From contig OX235271.1 in assembly GCA_944472155.2 (NCBI GenBank), positions 23,753,710-23,817,709 on the forward strand: 64,000 nucleotides of DNA, written 5' to 3'. The notes beneath the pieces are model-generated. The model did not search any database. It was not told the DNA's origin and saw only the letters and a program-made list of their open reading frames with translations. Shown here piece by piece: positions 24,315 to 33,778 of the stretch (positions are counted from its first letter, which is position 1; each line of letters starts with the position of its first letter). The stretch is from Trichobilharzia szidati (taxonomy: Eukaryota > Platyhelminthes > Trematoda > Strigeidida > Schistosomatidae). Position numbers and translations under genes: made by a program.

Positions 24315-24686
24315 TAAAAACACAGTTTTTGTTCAGCGAAGAAATTTCTTTTCAACGACTTCATTTTCAAGCTGTACAGTCGTATTTATATTACAGAAAA
24401 GGTCATTAAGTGGCACTAAATAATTGCTCAGTCAATATACATATATGTGATACGAATAACGATAATTAAAATGTTATAACGGGTAGAGTTGAAGTGGATA
24501 AATTACAAAATTATTAAAGATTGTTTTATAAGTGAATTGAAAAATGTTTTAAAAATGTCAAGTGTTGTCTAAAAATCTTATAAAATAAGAGTACGATTAC
24601 GATAAGAATGAAGATGTGAAGTGAAGTGGAAAGAATTCAAGTGGTAAAATAAAATAAAGTAAAAACTAAAAAGAACATTACTATGA

Positions 24687-25718
24687 CTAAGGTAAAGAAA
24701 GGGGTTTGACAAAACGTTTTTGAACACATAATTTAGGTTTCTGTTCATGTATAGCTAAAGCTTCGGCTATGCATAAGTGAAGAAAACGTAAACTTTTGGA
24801 TCGATTCGATTTTGCCATGTAGGTAACTTTGAAAGATGAATCACGTGGGGCTAAATGACCTGACTCTAACAGGTGATCACAGATAGACGACTTTGCAGTT
24901 CTACGTTCGCCTTTCATTAACCAGACTGGATAGTGTTCAGCTACACGTTTTCGGAGATTACGCTTACAACATCCAATATAAACAGCTCCACAAGAGCAGG
25001 TAAAAGAGTAAATACACATGGATGTGGACAAAAGCGGTAATCTATCCTTGACGCATTGTCTAATCATATTTCGGCTGGTAAAAACTAGTTGTAAGTCAGC
25101 CGCAGGAAAAGTACGTTTAATACATTTAGATAAACGATTTTTAATCAATTCCGAAATGGTGTCACCTTTGAATGCAAGACTCATAAACAGTTTCTTCTTT
25201 GGCACTGTAATTTGTCTGGGGGCGTGTTCTTTCTTGATATTACGGTCGATAAACCTTGTAGGATAACCATTATTAAGGAGATTTGATCGAAGCTTATCTA
25301 GTTCACTATCGATTGTCTCTGCAGAGCAGATTTTACGAATTCTAGAGTATAAGGAATGAATAAGATTTCTCTTTCTCCCTAACGGTACCCAACTGTTGAA
25401 GTTAGTGTACTGCCCAGTGAATGTTGGCTTTCGGTAAATCGACCTTAGCAACGTACCATTCTCTCTTCTATCTAGCTTTACATCAAGGAAGTGAAATGAG
25501 GAATTTGACTCTTCATCGACCGTAAAAAGCAAAGATGAGTGAGAACCATTAAATATTCCAAGAAGTTCAGCAGTTGAAGAGTTTTCGTCACATACAATGA
25601 AAGTGTCATCTATATATCTTTTATACATAAACAAACTACCTATGGTTTCCTTTAGTGGGCCATTCTCTAAGCTAGCCATGAAGATGTCCGCTAAGAGCGG
25701 TCCTAAAGGAGACCCCAT
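24687..25718 (-). CDS. Penelope-like RT (C-terminal half) with GIY-YIG endonuclease
   Basis: 343 residues on the minus strand. The first Met is inside the RT motif VAMGSPLGPLLADIFM, so the true protein extended further. Then KRYIDDTFIV carries the catalytic Asp pair (about residues 35-38), FHFLDVKLDRRENGTL and YRKPTFTGQYTNF are typical Penelope RT motifs, and from about residue 228 the CSCGAVYIGCCKRNLRKR segment is the GIY-YIG endonuclease core (Tyr-Ile-Gly), followed by the H-x-x-x-SGH and EALAIHEQKPKL motifs. The frame is open to the natural-looking stop at 24687 but the N-terminal RT half is missing (junction with the inverted copy at 25823), so it is probably inactive. Possible activity of the endonuclease part alone cannot be judged. 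Confidence 0.9.
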   Translation of the reverse strand: MGSPLGPLLADIFMASLENGPLKETIGSLFMYKRYIDDTFIVCDENSSTAELLGIFNGSHSSLLFTVDEESNSSFHFLDVKLDRRENGTLLRSIYRKPTFTGQYTNFNSWVPLGRKRNLIHSLYSRIRKICSAETIDSELDKLRSNLLNNGYPTRFIDRNIKKEHAPRQITVPKKKLFMSLAFKGDTISELIKNRLSKCIKRTFPAADLQLVFTSRNMIRQCVKDRLPLLSTSMCIYSFTCSCGAVYIGCCKRNLRKRVAEHYPVWLMKGERRTAKSSICDHLLESGHLAPRDSSFKVTYMAKSNRSKSLRFLHLCIAEALAIHEQKPKLCVQKRFVKPLSLP

Positions 25719-25841
25719 TGCGACTCCATCCCTTTGATTGTAGATGACATCATTAAATCTAAATTAAACATTCAGTGTGCATCTCAACAATAGTTGTTTA
25801 AGATATTCAGTTGGTAACCAAATGTTTTTACCAGCCGAAAT

Positions 25842-26222
25842 ATGATTAGACAATGCGTCAAGGATAGATTACCGCTTTTGTCCACATCCATGTGTATTTA
25901 CTCTTTTACCTGCTCTTGTGGAGCTGTTTATATTGGATGTTGTAAGCGTAATCTCCGAAAACGTGTAGCTGAACACTATCCAGTCTGGTTAATGAAAGGC
26001 GAACGTAGAACTGCAAAGTCGTCTATCTGTGATCACCTGTTAGAGTCAGGTCATTTAGCCCCACGTGATTCATCTTTCAAAGTTACCTACATGGCAAAAT
26101 CGAATCGATCCAAAAGTTTACGTTTTCTTCACTTATGCATAGCCGAAGCTTTAGCTATACATGAACAGAAACCTAAATTATGTGTTCAAAAACGTTTTGT
26201 CAAACCCCTTTCTTTACCTTAG
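25842..26222 (+). CDS. Penelope GIY-YIG endonuclease domain, truncated inverted copy
   Basis: 126 residues identical to the last 126 residues of the minus-strand ORF at 25718-24687 (starts MIRQCVKDRLPLLS, contains CSCGAVYIGCCKR). It lacks all RT sequence. Its frame is intact only because the copy is exact; the Met used is internal in the parent protein, so it is an ORF fragment rather than a designed gene. Confidence 0.85.
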   Translation: MIRQCVKDRLPLLSTSMCIYSFTCSCGAVYIGCCKRNLRKRVAEHYPVWLMKGERRTAKSSICDHLLESGHLAPRDSSFKVTYMAKSNRSKSLRFLHLCIAEALAIHEQKPKLCVQKRFVKPLSLP

Positions 26223-26623
26223 TCATAGTAATGTTCTTTTTAGTTTTTACTTTATTTTATTTTACCACTTGAATTCTTTCCACTTCACTTCACATCTTCA
26301 TTCTTATCGTAATCGTACTCTTATTTTATAAGATTTTTAGACAACACTTGACATTTTTAAAACATTTTTCAATTCACTTATAAAACAATCTTTAATAATT
26401 TTGTAATTTATCCACTTCAACTCTACCCGTTATAACATTTTAATTATCGTTATTCGTATCACATATATGTATATTGACTGAGCAATTATTTAGTGCCACT
26501 TAATGACCTTTTCTGTAATATAAATACGACTGTACAGCTTGAAAATGAAGTCGTTGAAAAGAAATTTCTTCGCTGAACAAAAACTGTGTTTTTACTTATG
26601 AATAAATGGGTATTTTTCGTGAT

Positions 26624-26636
26624 TTATATTGATAGG
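26624..26636. repeat. Target-site duplication, right copy (13 bp)
   Basis: TTATATTGATAGG, equal to 24302-24314. Confidence 0.85.
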
Positions 26637-28060
26637 CCTATAATTACATGCACTAGTTTTGGCCCCTCCTTTATGCTTAGGTGGTATATACGTGTTTTTC
26701 CAAGTTTCAGGGTAGGTCCCAGTCACTAGTGAGAGGGTGAATATCCTAAGTAATAGTACTATCATATCCGAGCCACCGTTTTTGTATATGATAGGTGGTA
26801 TATCATCCATCCCACAACTACCGTTAGCTTTTAATGTCTGTACCGCTGATGCTATATTTTGTATATTAAAGTTGATTTCACCTAACTCGTAGTTATTTTT
26901 GCAGGTTATATCGAGGATTGGAGACGGGTGCGCTTTGGTGTTATTGGAGAACCATTGGTTTAGGAGTTCACAAATAATCTGGGGATCATCATAAATTATA
27001 CCTTCGTGCTACAAGTGGCCAACATTATTTTCGTTACCCTTGTTTAGTCGTTTTTGCAAGATCTTGCAGAGTTCCTGGGTTTTAGAGGTGCCCCCTAGGG
27101 CTTCATTTTCCTGGAGTTGTGCCTTCATTTTATGTCTCTCCTCAAGATTTTTAAATGTTTCATGTATCTGGAGTAATGCACTAAATTCTTTATATAAATA
27201 AAAATTCCTTTTCAATTTCCTTAGTTTTAATCGCGTTTTAAGGTCTATGAAAAGAGTTGGTGTCCTTAAGGCAGACTTTAGGGGTGCGATTGTATCTCTT
27301 ACCGAACTGACTGTCTTGTAGAAGGTATCAAGTGTTACTTCTAAGTTATCATTGGTAAAGTATTCATCCCAGTCAGAGCTTCTCAAGAGCGTTGGTAGGA
27401 ATTCCCAGTCGGCATTTCTATAGTCCCTATATTGATAGTGAACCGGGGAATTTTTAGGTGTGTGTTTAGTTGTTAGTTGAAGAGGTAGGGTGTAGTACAG
27501 CATGTTGTGATCACTGTTGTCGAGTTTATCCCCCACCTCTATCGAGATCGGCTCTATTTTGTGGCAGAGGACTAAGCCGAGAATATTGTTATGTCGTGTT
27601 GGGAGGCGTACGCACTGCTTTCATCCTCCTACATCTATAGCTTCTAGGAGCTCGTCATAGATTCTAGGTCCAGTGCAGGTACATACTTAAGTATTTCTGC
27701 GATAACCGTATCAGTCGTTTTAGGGCTGCTGGGGGCTCTGTATATACATCCCACTAGAATTTTATTTTCATTCGTGTGGATGCTTATCCACTTAGATTCT
27801 GGGAGTTTGTCGATAGTTAGGTTTGTAAACGTATTGGGGTCAGTAGATTTAGAAGCATATATTAGACACCCGCCTCCTCTTTTGTCCACTCTATCATTCC
27901 TGTGGATGTCATAGTTATCAATTATCAGCTTTGTGTCGGGTATATCATTAGTTAGCCAAGTTTCAGTTACCAGGATCAGTGTTGGCCGTTCCATGTATAC
28001 CAAGCTGCGAAGGGAAGTTATTTTGTTAAGGAGAGATCGAGCATTTAAGAGCATAATTTT
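26624..28060 (-). mobile_element. CR1 retrotransposon family B, 5' part (endonuclease and linker)
   Basis: Minus strand, 5' to 3': 28054-27644 holds the AP-endonuclease start (LLNARSLLNKITSLRSLV, ILVTETWL, GGGCLIY, ILVGCIYRAPSS), broken where the D-F-N-x-P motif should be; 27536-27009 holds SDHNMLYYTLPL (the conserved Ser-Asp-His of the endonuclease) and the basic linker; 26810-26624 holds the RT start (DDIPPIIYKNGGSDM, YPETWKNTYIPPKHKG, NYRPIN). The Penelope insertion follows immediately. Stops and a deletion make it inactive. Confidence 0.9.
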
Positions 28061-28289
28061 TAGAAAACCAGTTTTGTTGGGAGGGTAATTTGTCGGTTTT
28101 CTTGTTACTATCCCTAACTCCTGGTTGCCTATGTTATGTTCGAAGGGAATCTCAGGTGAGACATCGTCAGCGTGTCTACTATTCCCTGAACAAACTGTGC
28201 TGCAATTGTTTCCAGCCTTCGTTGGTGTTTAACCGTTCCGAGGACCCCACCCAAACAGTCTATATCTTCCTATGTGACTTAAACTAACT

Positions 28290-29112
28290 GTTGTGAATTT
28301 CATGTTTTGTTTTGACCACTACTGACCCTATGTCAGCTAACATTACCCGTTGGTCGAGGAATTGCTAGGCATGCGTAACACATGTCCTAACTATCTCAGT
28401 CGACGTAAATTCACAGCCTCGTCTATTGATTTCCACTCCTTAACTAGTACTCGACCGAGGTCTAACCTCGATATTCCCTACTGTGTTATGTCAGTTAACA
28501 CCTGAGATAGAACTCAAGTGCCTATGACCAAAGACAGCTAGCCAGGCTTTTCACATCTTCCACTCTCAATGGCCAGGTCTCACAGTCATAAAGGAGGACG
28601 GAGCGAACAGCTGAGCAGTACACACGCCCTTCCGTGGACAGCCACACTGATATCACATCTACGCAAGAGATGGCGTAAACTGATATGTGCGAAACGAGCC
28701 TTTCTGCATCTGAGCTGAGGTTTTTCCAGCGATCAACCCAATGGGGTTGATGCAACTTCCCAAACAATTGAAGTGGTCAACACGCTACACCAACCACTTC
28801 ACTCCTGCCTATCTTTAAGCTAGGAGTCAGTCAATGTAGTCCACTCCAGTCTTGTAGCATCATCTTATATTTGACAGGAGCGAATCGCATACCAAACATT
28901 CGTAAATTGCAGCTTAAGGTGTTCAGAAGACTCTACATTTTGTCAGCGTCCTCAACTAGGAAGCAGACCTATATCATCTGCATATTTTAAGTCAACGAGA
29001 TTATTTCCTGGTGGTAACAAGTCAAGCCCTGAGTATCTCACGTGAGTCAGGGTTAAGTCCATCAGTACATCTCTGATGAAATTGAATAGAAATGGGGATA
29101 GTGGGCATCTTA
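28290..29112 (-). mobile_element. RTE family 2 retrotransposon, RT palm to C-terminus, degenerate
   Basis: The minus strand reads CPLSPFLFNFI directly at the junction near 29110, then VDLKYADDIGLL (catalytic YADD), and further down SVLLYDCETWPLRVEDVKSL (28650-28522). The 28300-28500 part matches the RTE 3' coding region at 55480-55700. Many stops. Its RT is cut at 29112 by the 3' tail (AAGTAAAGTAAGTAAG, read on minus) of another RTE element, showing that the latter inserted into it. Confidence 0.8.
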
Positions 29113-30160
29113 CTTACTTTACTTTACTTCGGCTATCTCCTACGAGAAGATGAGCCGGCTTCATGAACATGTCGAATCATCGCTGCCCAGGCGCGGCGAT
29201 CTGATGCAAGCTTTTGCGACAGGGTTATCCAATTCTTGTTCCACAGACGGAGTCCGTAGACGGTTTGTAGCCCCAGGCACTCCATATCAGCCTTGACTGT
29301 ACCAAGCCATGTTTTCAGCTGTCCACCCCTGCGACATCGCCAAGATGGTAATGGCGAGGGATTTAGAACTGATTTGACCAGATCGTCATCTGGTCGGCGC
29401 AGAACATGGCCAAACCACCGAAGGCGACGTTGTAAGAGAGTTCATGAAGTTTCATGGGAATTTGGTACGAGTGAAGTCCCCAGAATCGCTCGGCCTTTTG
29501 TTCGAGAGTGCAGCTCTAGCCTTTACACAACCAAGTGTGACCTACAAGGCAGTAGGGAGTCCAATATCCATTGGCAGCCGGTGACCGGAGTTCGGTTCAT
29601 ACGCCTTTTTGAATGGGGCCAGACATCCAGGACATCCAACAAGCCCTTTGTCCATACGTCTGCCGGTGAGCTCCAGTGAGCTTCATACGCCAGTCGTTGG
29701 AGGTTTGGAATCAGGGTTTAGCCATCTCCCCTAGACTGTCATCCAATGGACAGTCAACCCGGTGAAGAGCGCCAGGCATCCGCTTTCGCCCTCTCACTTT
29801 GGTGAGAAACACCTCCGCCACGTGAAGGCAGTGAGTAGGACTTCCTCAGGAGAGGCTATGTAAGACGCCCGGTCATATGGGAGCATTTCAAGGTGCGCGG
29901 AGGGGTGGCCAACCCGCAGCGCAAGGCACCCACCCCCGACCATCCTGAGGCTTTGGAGGCATCCCTGCAGTGCATCAGTAGTTGTCACCACCTCAGATGA
30001 CAACTCGACGTAAGCTCTCACCTGGCTGACTGCATGAGTTTGAGTGCCTTAATCAGTGCAGTGTATTTTCTCGGCATTTCTTTTACAGCCAAACATCGCC
30101 AGAGTACCTCTTGGTCGACATAATCGAATGACGCCTATCGGACAAGAAATATGACGATTG
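29112..30160 (-). mobile_element. RTE family 3 retrotransposon, C-terminal part and 3' tail
   Basis: Minus strand: AFDYVDQEVLWRCL-like RT region near 30150-30090, and after a divergent stretch RLRWFGHVLRRPDDDL, GGQLKTWLGTVKADME and SDRRAWAAMIRHVHEAG, the typical RTE C-terminus. It ends in a simple AAGT-type tail at 29112. Several frames are involved, so it is a pseudogene copy. RT palm sequence is missing between 30090 and 29700. Confidence 0.75.
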
Positions 30161-30179
30161 TTGGACGCCTACGGTAAGT

Positions 30180-30770
30180 ATTCCTATGTTCCATAATCTG
30201 TCGAAGGGTGAAGATGTGATACGACGCTTCGCAGCCAGGCTAACGTCACCAGAGTTGGCTCAAGTTGACATATGCCACCCTAGCCTTCGCTATACGGTTG
30301 GGAATCTCATCCGTCACCCCACCGCCAGCACTCACACAACTAACCAGATACACAAACTTATCAACAACTTCAAGCGGTTCACCTGCAACAGTGAGTGCAA
30401 TTACAGGCTCCTGCCAACCTTGTAACAGTACTTTGCACTTAGACGGCGCAAAACACATACCATATCGCCAACTGATTGAGTGCGATTTGGGCAGCCTGCA
30501 TGCTGTCGCACAGTAACACGATATCGTCTGCATACTCGGGGTTGAAAAGTCTATCTCCAGGTTTCAGATCAACAACACCTGCACGCGCGTCTTTCAGAGC
30601 TGATTCCAGAATGTCATCGATGGCAAAGTTGAAGAGAAATGGAGAGATCGGGCAACCCTGTTTAACCCCCCTGTTGTTTAGGAACAGTGATGATAGTTGG
30701 TTGTACGCCCTCACTCTACCTGAGGTGCTTTTGTACAGGGCTTTCAGGAAGTTCAAAAGTGAACAGCATC
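30180..30770 (-). pseudogene. RTE-type reverse transcriptase palm and thumb fragment
   Basis: The minus frame 30756-30439 contains NNRGVKQGCPISPFLFNFAI (RT domain 4) and NPEYADDIVLL (catalytic YADD). After a frame change 30533-30246 continues with CFAPSKCKVLLQGW, VDKFVYLVSCVS and IPNRIAKARVAY, the region joining RT to the C-terminus. It lies upstream of the family 3 piece in the same orientation but in the wrong internal order, so it is a separate fragment or a rearranged part. Confidence 0.8.
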
Positions 30771-30999
30771 ATATATCGATTATCTGAATATAACAAATTC
30801 TCCTAGTTGACCAATCGAAGCCAGTAAACTCCGTATTACGTATTCCTTGACTAAATGAACCATACTAAATGTCAACACTCTCTCGACATGTAGGACGTAG
30901 GATACAATTAATTACAGTCTGTTCTATTAGTTGAAAACTAAGATAGTTGTTCTTTATATTGGTGAATTCAAACCATAATAACAGTAAAAACAACATGGG

Positions 31000-31201
31000 T
31001 TACTGGTCTTCTTCTTCAAGGTTTATGTGATTTCCAAATTTACCATACAGTTCTTTTCTCAAACTGTCCATGTGCAGTTTACATTCACTAATTCGTTCTT
31101 CCAGGTCTAACATCCGTACTTTGACTTTTTCTTTAGTTGCTTTAAGTTCTTCTCCAATCTCATCACTAGACAAATGGAAAAATGTATCGCCGATAGCATA
31201 T
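31000..31201 (-). CDS. PFDN4: Prefoldin subunit 4, last exon
   Basis: Minus strand, 202 nt: one base (A) completing a codon, then 66 residues and TAA. It starts YAIGDTFFHLSSDEIGEELK, continues as a coiled coil (KVKVRMLDLEERISECKLHM) and ends LYGKFGNHINLEEEDQ, matching the C-terminal half of PFDN4 (conserved Y-x-I-G-D-x-F and L-Y-x-K-F-G-x-x-I-N-L-E). The acceptor is TTAAAAAG at 31202, with a weak pyrimidine tract. The one-base phase joins perfectly to exon 3 at 9309 (CC + A = Pro), giving about 124 residues against 134 in human. Position is anomalous: for a minus-strand gene this exon should lie below 9309. No second set of exons 1-3 was seen above 31201. Confidence 0.88.
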
Positions 31202-32190
31202 CTTTTTAATAGTTAAGGTAACTAACTGATTTCATGACACATTTCTAATGGTGAAATAAAAAAACACCGCACAAATAAATAGCTCATACAATCCAGCAAT
31301 GTTTTTGGGACTCGATGTTTTGTATTTTGTTCTCATGTGTCTGGGAATGATGTCAAAACAAGCATTTTATGTTATGAATCAGTTACTCTGTGGAAGTTGA
31401 CTATCATTTGAATCAGTAACGTTAGAATATATACATATGCTAAAGAGATGAAAGGGAGTAAGTTTTTCATCATAAACAACACTTATTAGAATGAAACGCA
31501 CCTACATTGGTAGCTTATAATGAAATGGAAATCCAAAAGGGTAAATATGGAACATTTTTGGTAACTAGCACCGATACATCATGGGAAAATTTATAGTGAT
31601 TATGATCCCGATAAGATAAACAATACAACACTAAAATTTGGAGTTTTTAATGTAGAACTTATCAAACAAATGAAGAAGTCAAATTTGCGACATCAGCACA
31701 CAAAGGCAGATAACAGATGCGAAGGTATTTAAATGAATGTATGAATTCAAGAGAAAGAATAATTACAAGGAAAGTCCTGAGAACTTAACGGAAGTAGGAG
31801 ATTGCGAAGAGTGGACGCATCTGCAGCACTCAGGCCGCAAGGAACTGCTGCGCCGTTAGTCATATGTCACACCTACTTTCAGTCCGAGACACCCTCTCAA
31901 ACTTCTACTATGGTAGTACCTCCGGTATGCAAGCCACATCACACTAAGATGACAACTATATGTATATTACTAACATACGGTTTTGAACACACACATATAG
32001 ATACTTAGCAGTGATCTGAAGAGCTGTAAAATAATTTATAAAATACCACATTACACTTGTTCACCTAGATATAAGCCAAGACGATAGTGTAGTGTTACAC
32101 CAGGCAGAGTAACTACGTGAATTTTCTCATGAATATTTCAGGAAACAACTTTAAATGATATAACTATATTTATATATATATACATATATA
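31202..32190. other. No gene recognised; (TA)n before the CR1 element
   Basis: Probably intron 3 or flank of the prefoldin exon. Only a short frame at 31802-32008 without recognisable character. Ends in a TA-rich microsatellite (32161-32192), where the CR1 element begins. Confidence 0.45.
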
Positions 32191-32201
32191 TATTTCCGCC
32201 T

Positions 32202-33750
32202 TTGCTGAAACACTCAATTTCTAATTCACCAATCCAAGCTGCATTAATGCAGAATTCTAAGTCGTTGATTGCTACATCAAGCAACACACTTCCTACAAAT
32301 GGTTATAGTGAGCCACAAAGCTCACTTGTATGTCGTAAGCGTCGAGCTGAAACTGAGGATAAAACTATACTGACAGCTAGTATTAGCACTACTCCCAAAA
32401 ATTCAGTACTCTCTGCTCATACAGAAACCCTCCCTACACCTTATGTTCTTATCGAAAAGCTCCAGCCTTCAAGCTCTGTTTCAGTACTATCTTCAGAAAT
32501 AGAACTTCTAAAGTTGTCTATAGGAGAACTTAAGGCCGAGTTAAGGGACTTAAAAAACAATAAGTCAGTAGATCCTGGAATTTCTGAAACCAATACCAAA
32601 ATCTCCAATTTATCAGGTCAGATCAGTGATATCAGACTGCAGGTCTGTGAACTGACACCTTTAACTATTCTCATGAAAACTGTAGACCTTAACAAACTTG
32701 ACAATGAATCGATATCTAAGGTGTATAACCTCATTAACTTTGTTACTACAGAAGTAACAAAACGACTCGATGCTAAACTAAATGCTATTGTCTACAACGT
32801 TCCGGATAATGAGGCACTAAAAAAGGTACAGCGCATCCTACTTAGTGAGGCGAAAATGCCCAACTCCAAGACTAAGTGCTACAGGCTGAAGAAGAGTCAA
32901 CATGAAAAGTGTTGTCCTATTCGTTTTCAGTTCGAAACACCGGCAGAGACCTGAAAATTCATCCACTCCCACCACACCCTATCGCAAGTCAGAAATTACA
33001 AACTAATAAAGCTTGCGGTGGACAAGACAGTCATAGAAAGGCGCGTATATAATCATCTCACTGAGTCTAACTGTGGAATAAACAATAGGACATTGCAAGC
33101 AGCAATTATACCCAACCCTTTGAGAGATACCGTAGAATCCACCGCACCACCCCTCTCAAACCACACAGAATCATCCTCTCAGAGAGCAACACCAACTGAA
33201 AGGCCACTAAATTGTAATCAAATAGCCAATAAAACTATACCACCTATCACCGTAGATATAGACATGTCACCAAATAATCCCGGAAAAAAGTCAAATTCCC
33301 CCGAAAGTCGGCCCTGTCCTCTCCTAGCCATAAGTCCATTAGTAAAAAAACGAGGATATGACTCCAAATCATGCCAACAACAACAATGGCAGTATAAATA
33401 AGCCCACATTCCCCACGGTCAATAGTATTGGCACCCACAACGTGCGAAATAGCACCATGGCCCACACTGATAACCAACGCCACAACAATGCCTCCCTCAA
33501 TAGTACAAGTGGCAATAGTCAGAACTCGACCACCAACAACTCAGGGTATTCACAGTATGGCACACAAATAAATTTTGATCGGATATATGGTACAAGTCTG
33601 CTGGGAACTAACCCACAAAGCAGTACAAACGAAACCCATACAAGGACACAACTAGTACCTAACAATAAGTCGAATAATAAACCATGTTCTCCACAAGGTC
33701 CCAATCATTTTTATCCCCTGCGTCCCTATCAGCGTTGAAGAAACAGCTGG
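32202..33750 (+). pseudogene. CR1 family A ORF1 (coiled coil, nucleic-acid binding), with stops
   Basis: The frame 32202-32954 starts with a Ser/Thr-rich region, then a coiled coil (SSEIELLKLSIGELKAELRD) and a basic domain ending CYRLKKSQHEKCCPIRFQFE. A TGA at 32952 interrupts it, but the same frame continues to 33401 (VDKTVIERRVYNHLTE). The Asn-rich continuation is in another frame (33358-33738) and is followed by the frame that leads into ORF2. The TGA is shared by the copy at 16855. The initial codon listed at 32202 is TTG; the first ATG is about 32250, so the 5' end may be truncated at the (TA)n. Family ORF1 proteins bind the element RNA; function here is lost or doubtful. Confidence 0.8.
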
Positions 33751-33778
33751 TAGGAATGTTAACACTCCTAAACCGTTA

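Larger units (their letters stand above)
24315..26623. mobile_element. Penelope-like element composite: two opposed 5'-truncated copies
   Basis: A 2.3-kb insertion in CR1 family B. The minus-strand half (24314-25823) encodes RT plus GIY-YIG endonuclease; the plus-strand half (25824-26595) is an exact-looking inverted copy of its last 772 bp. The inverted arms are 24314-25085 and 25824-26595; the 738-bp loop is the RT part of the longer copy. About 28 bp (26596-26623) of extra AT-rich sequence precede the right target duplication. Penelope-like elements are known for tandem and inverted, variably truncated copies; here the full junction set is visible. Confidence 0.9.

Noticed and set aside
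24315..26623. Hammerhead ribozyme in the Penelope element, as reported for some Penelope-like elements
   Set aside because: I looked for CTGATGA followed by GAAA in both strands of the composite and found no match.
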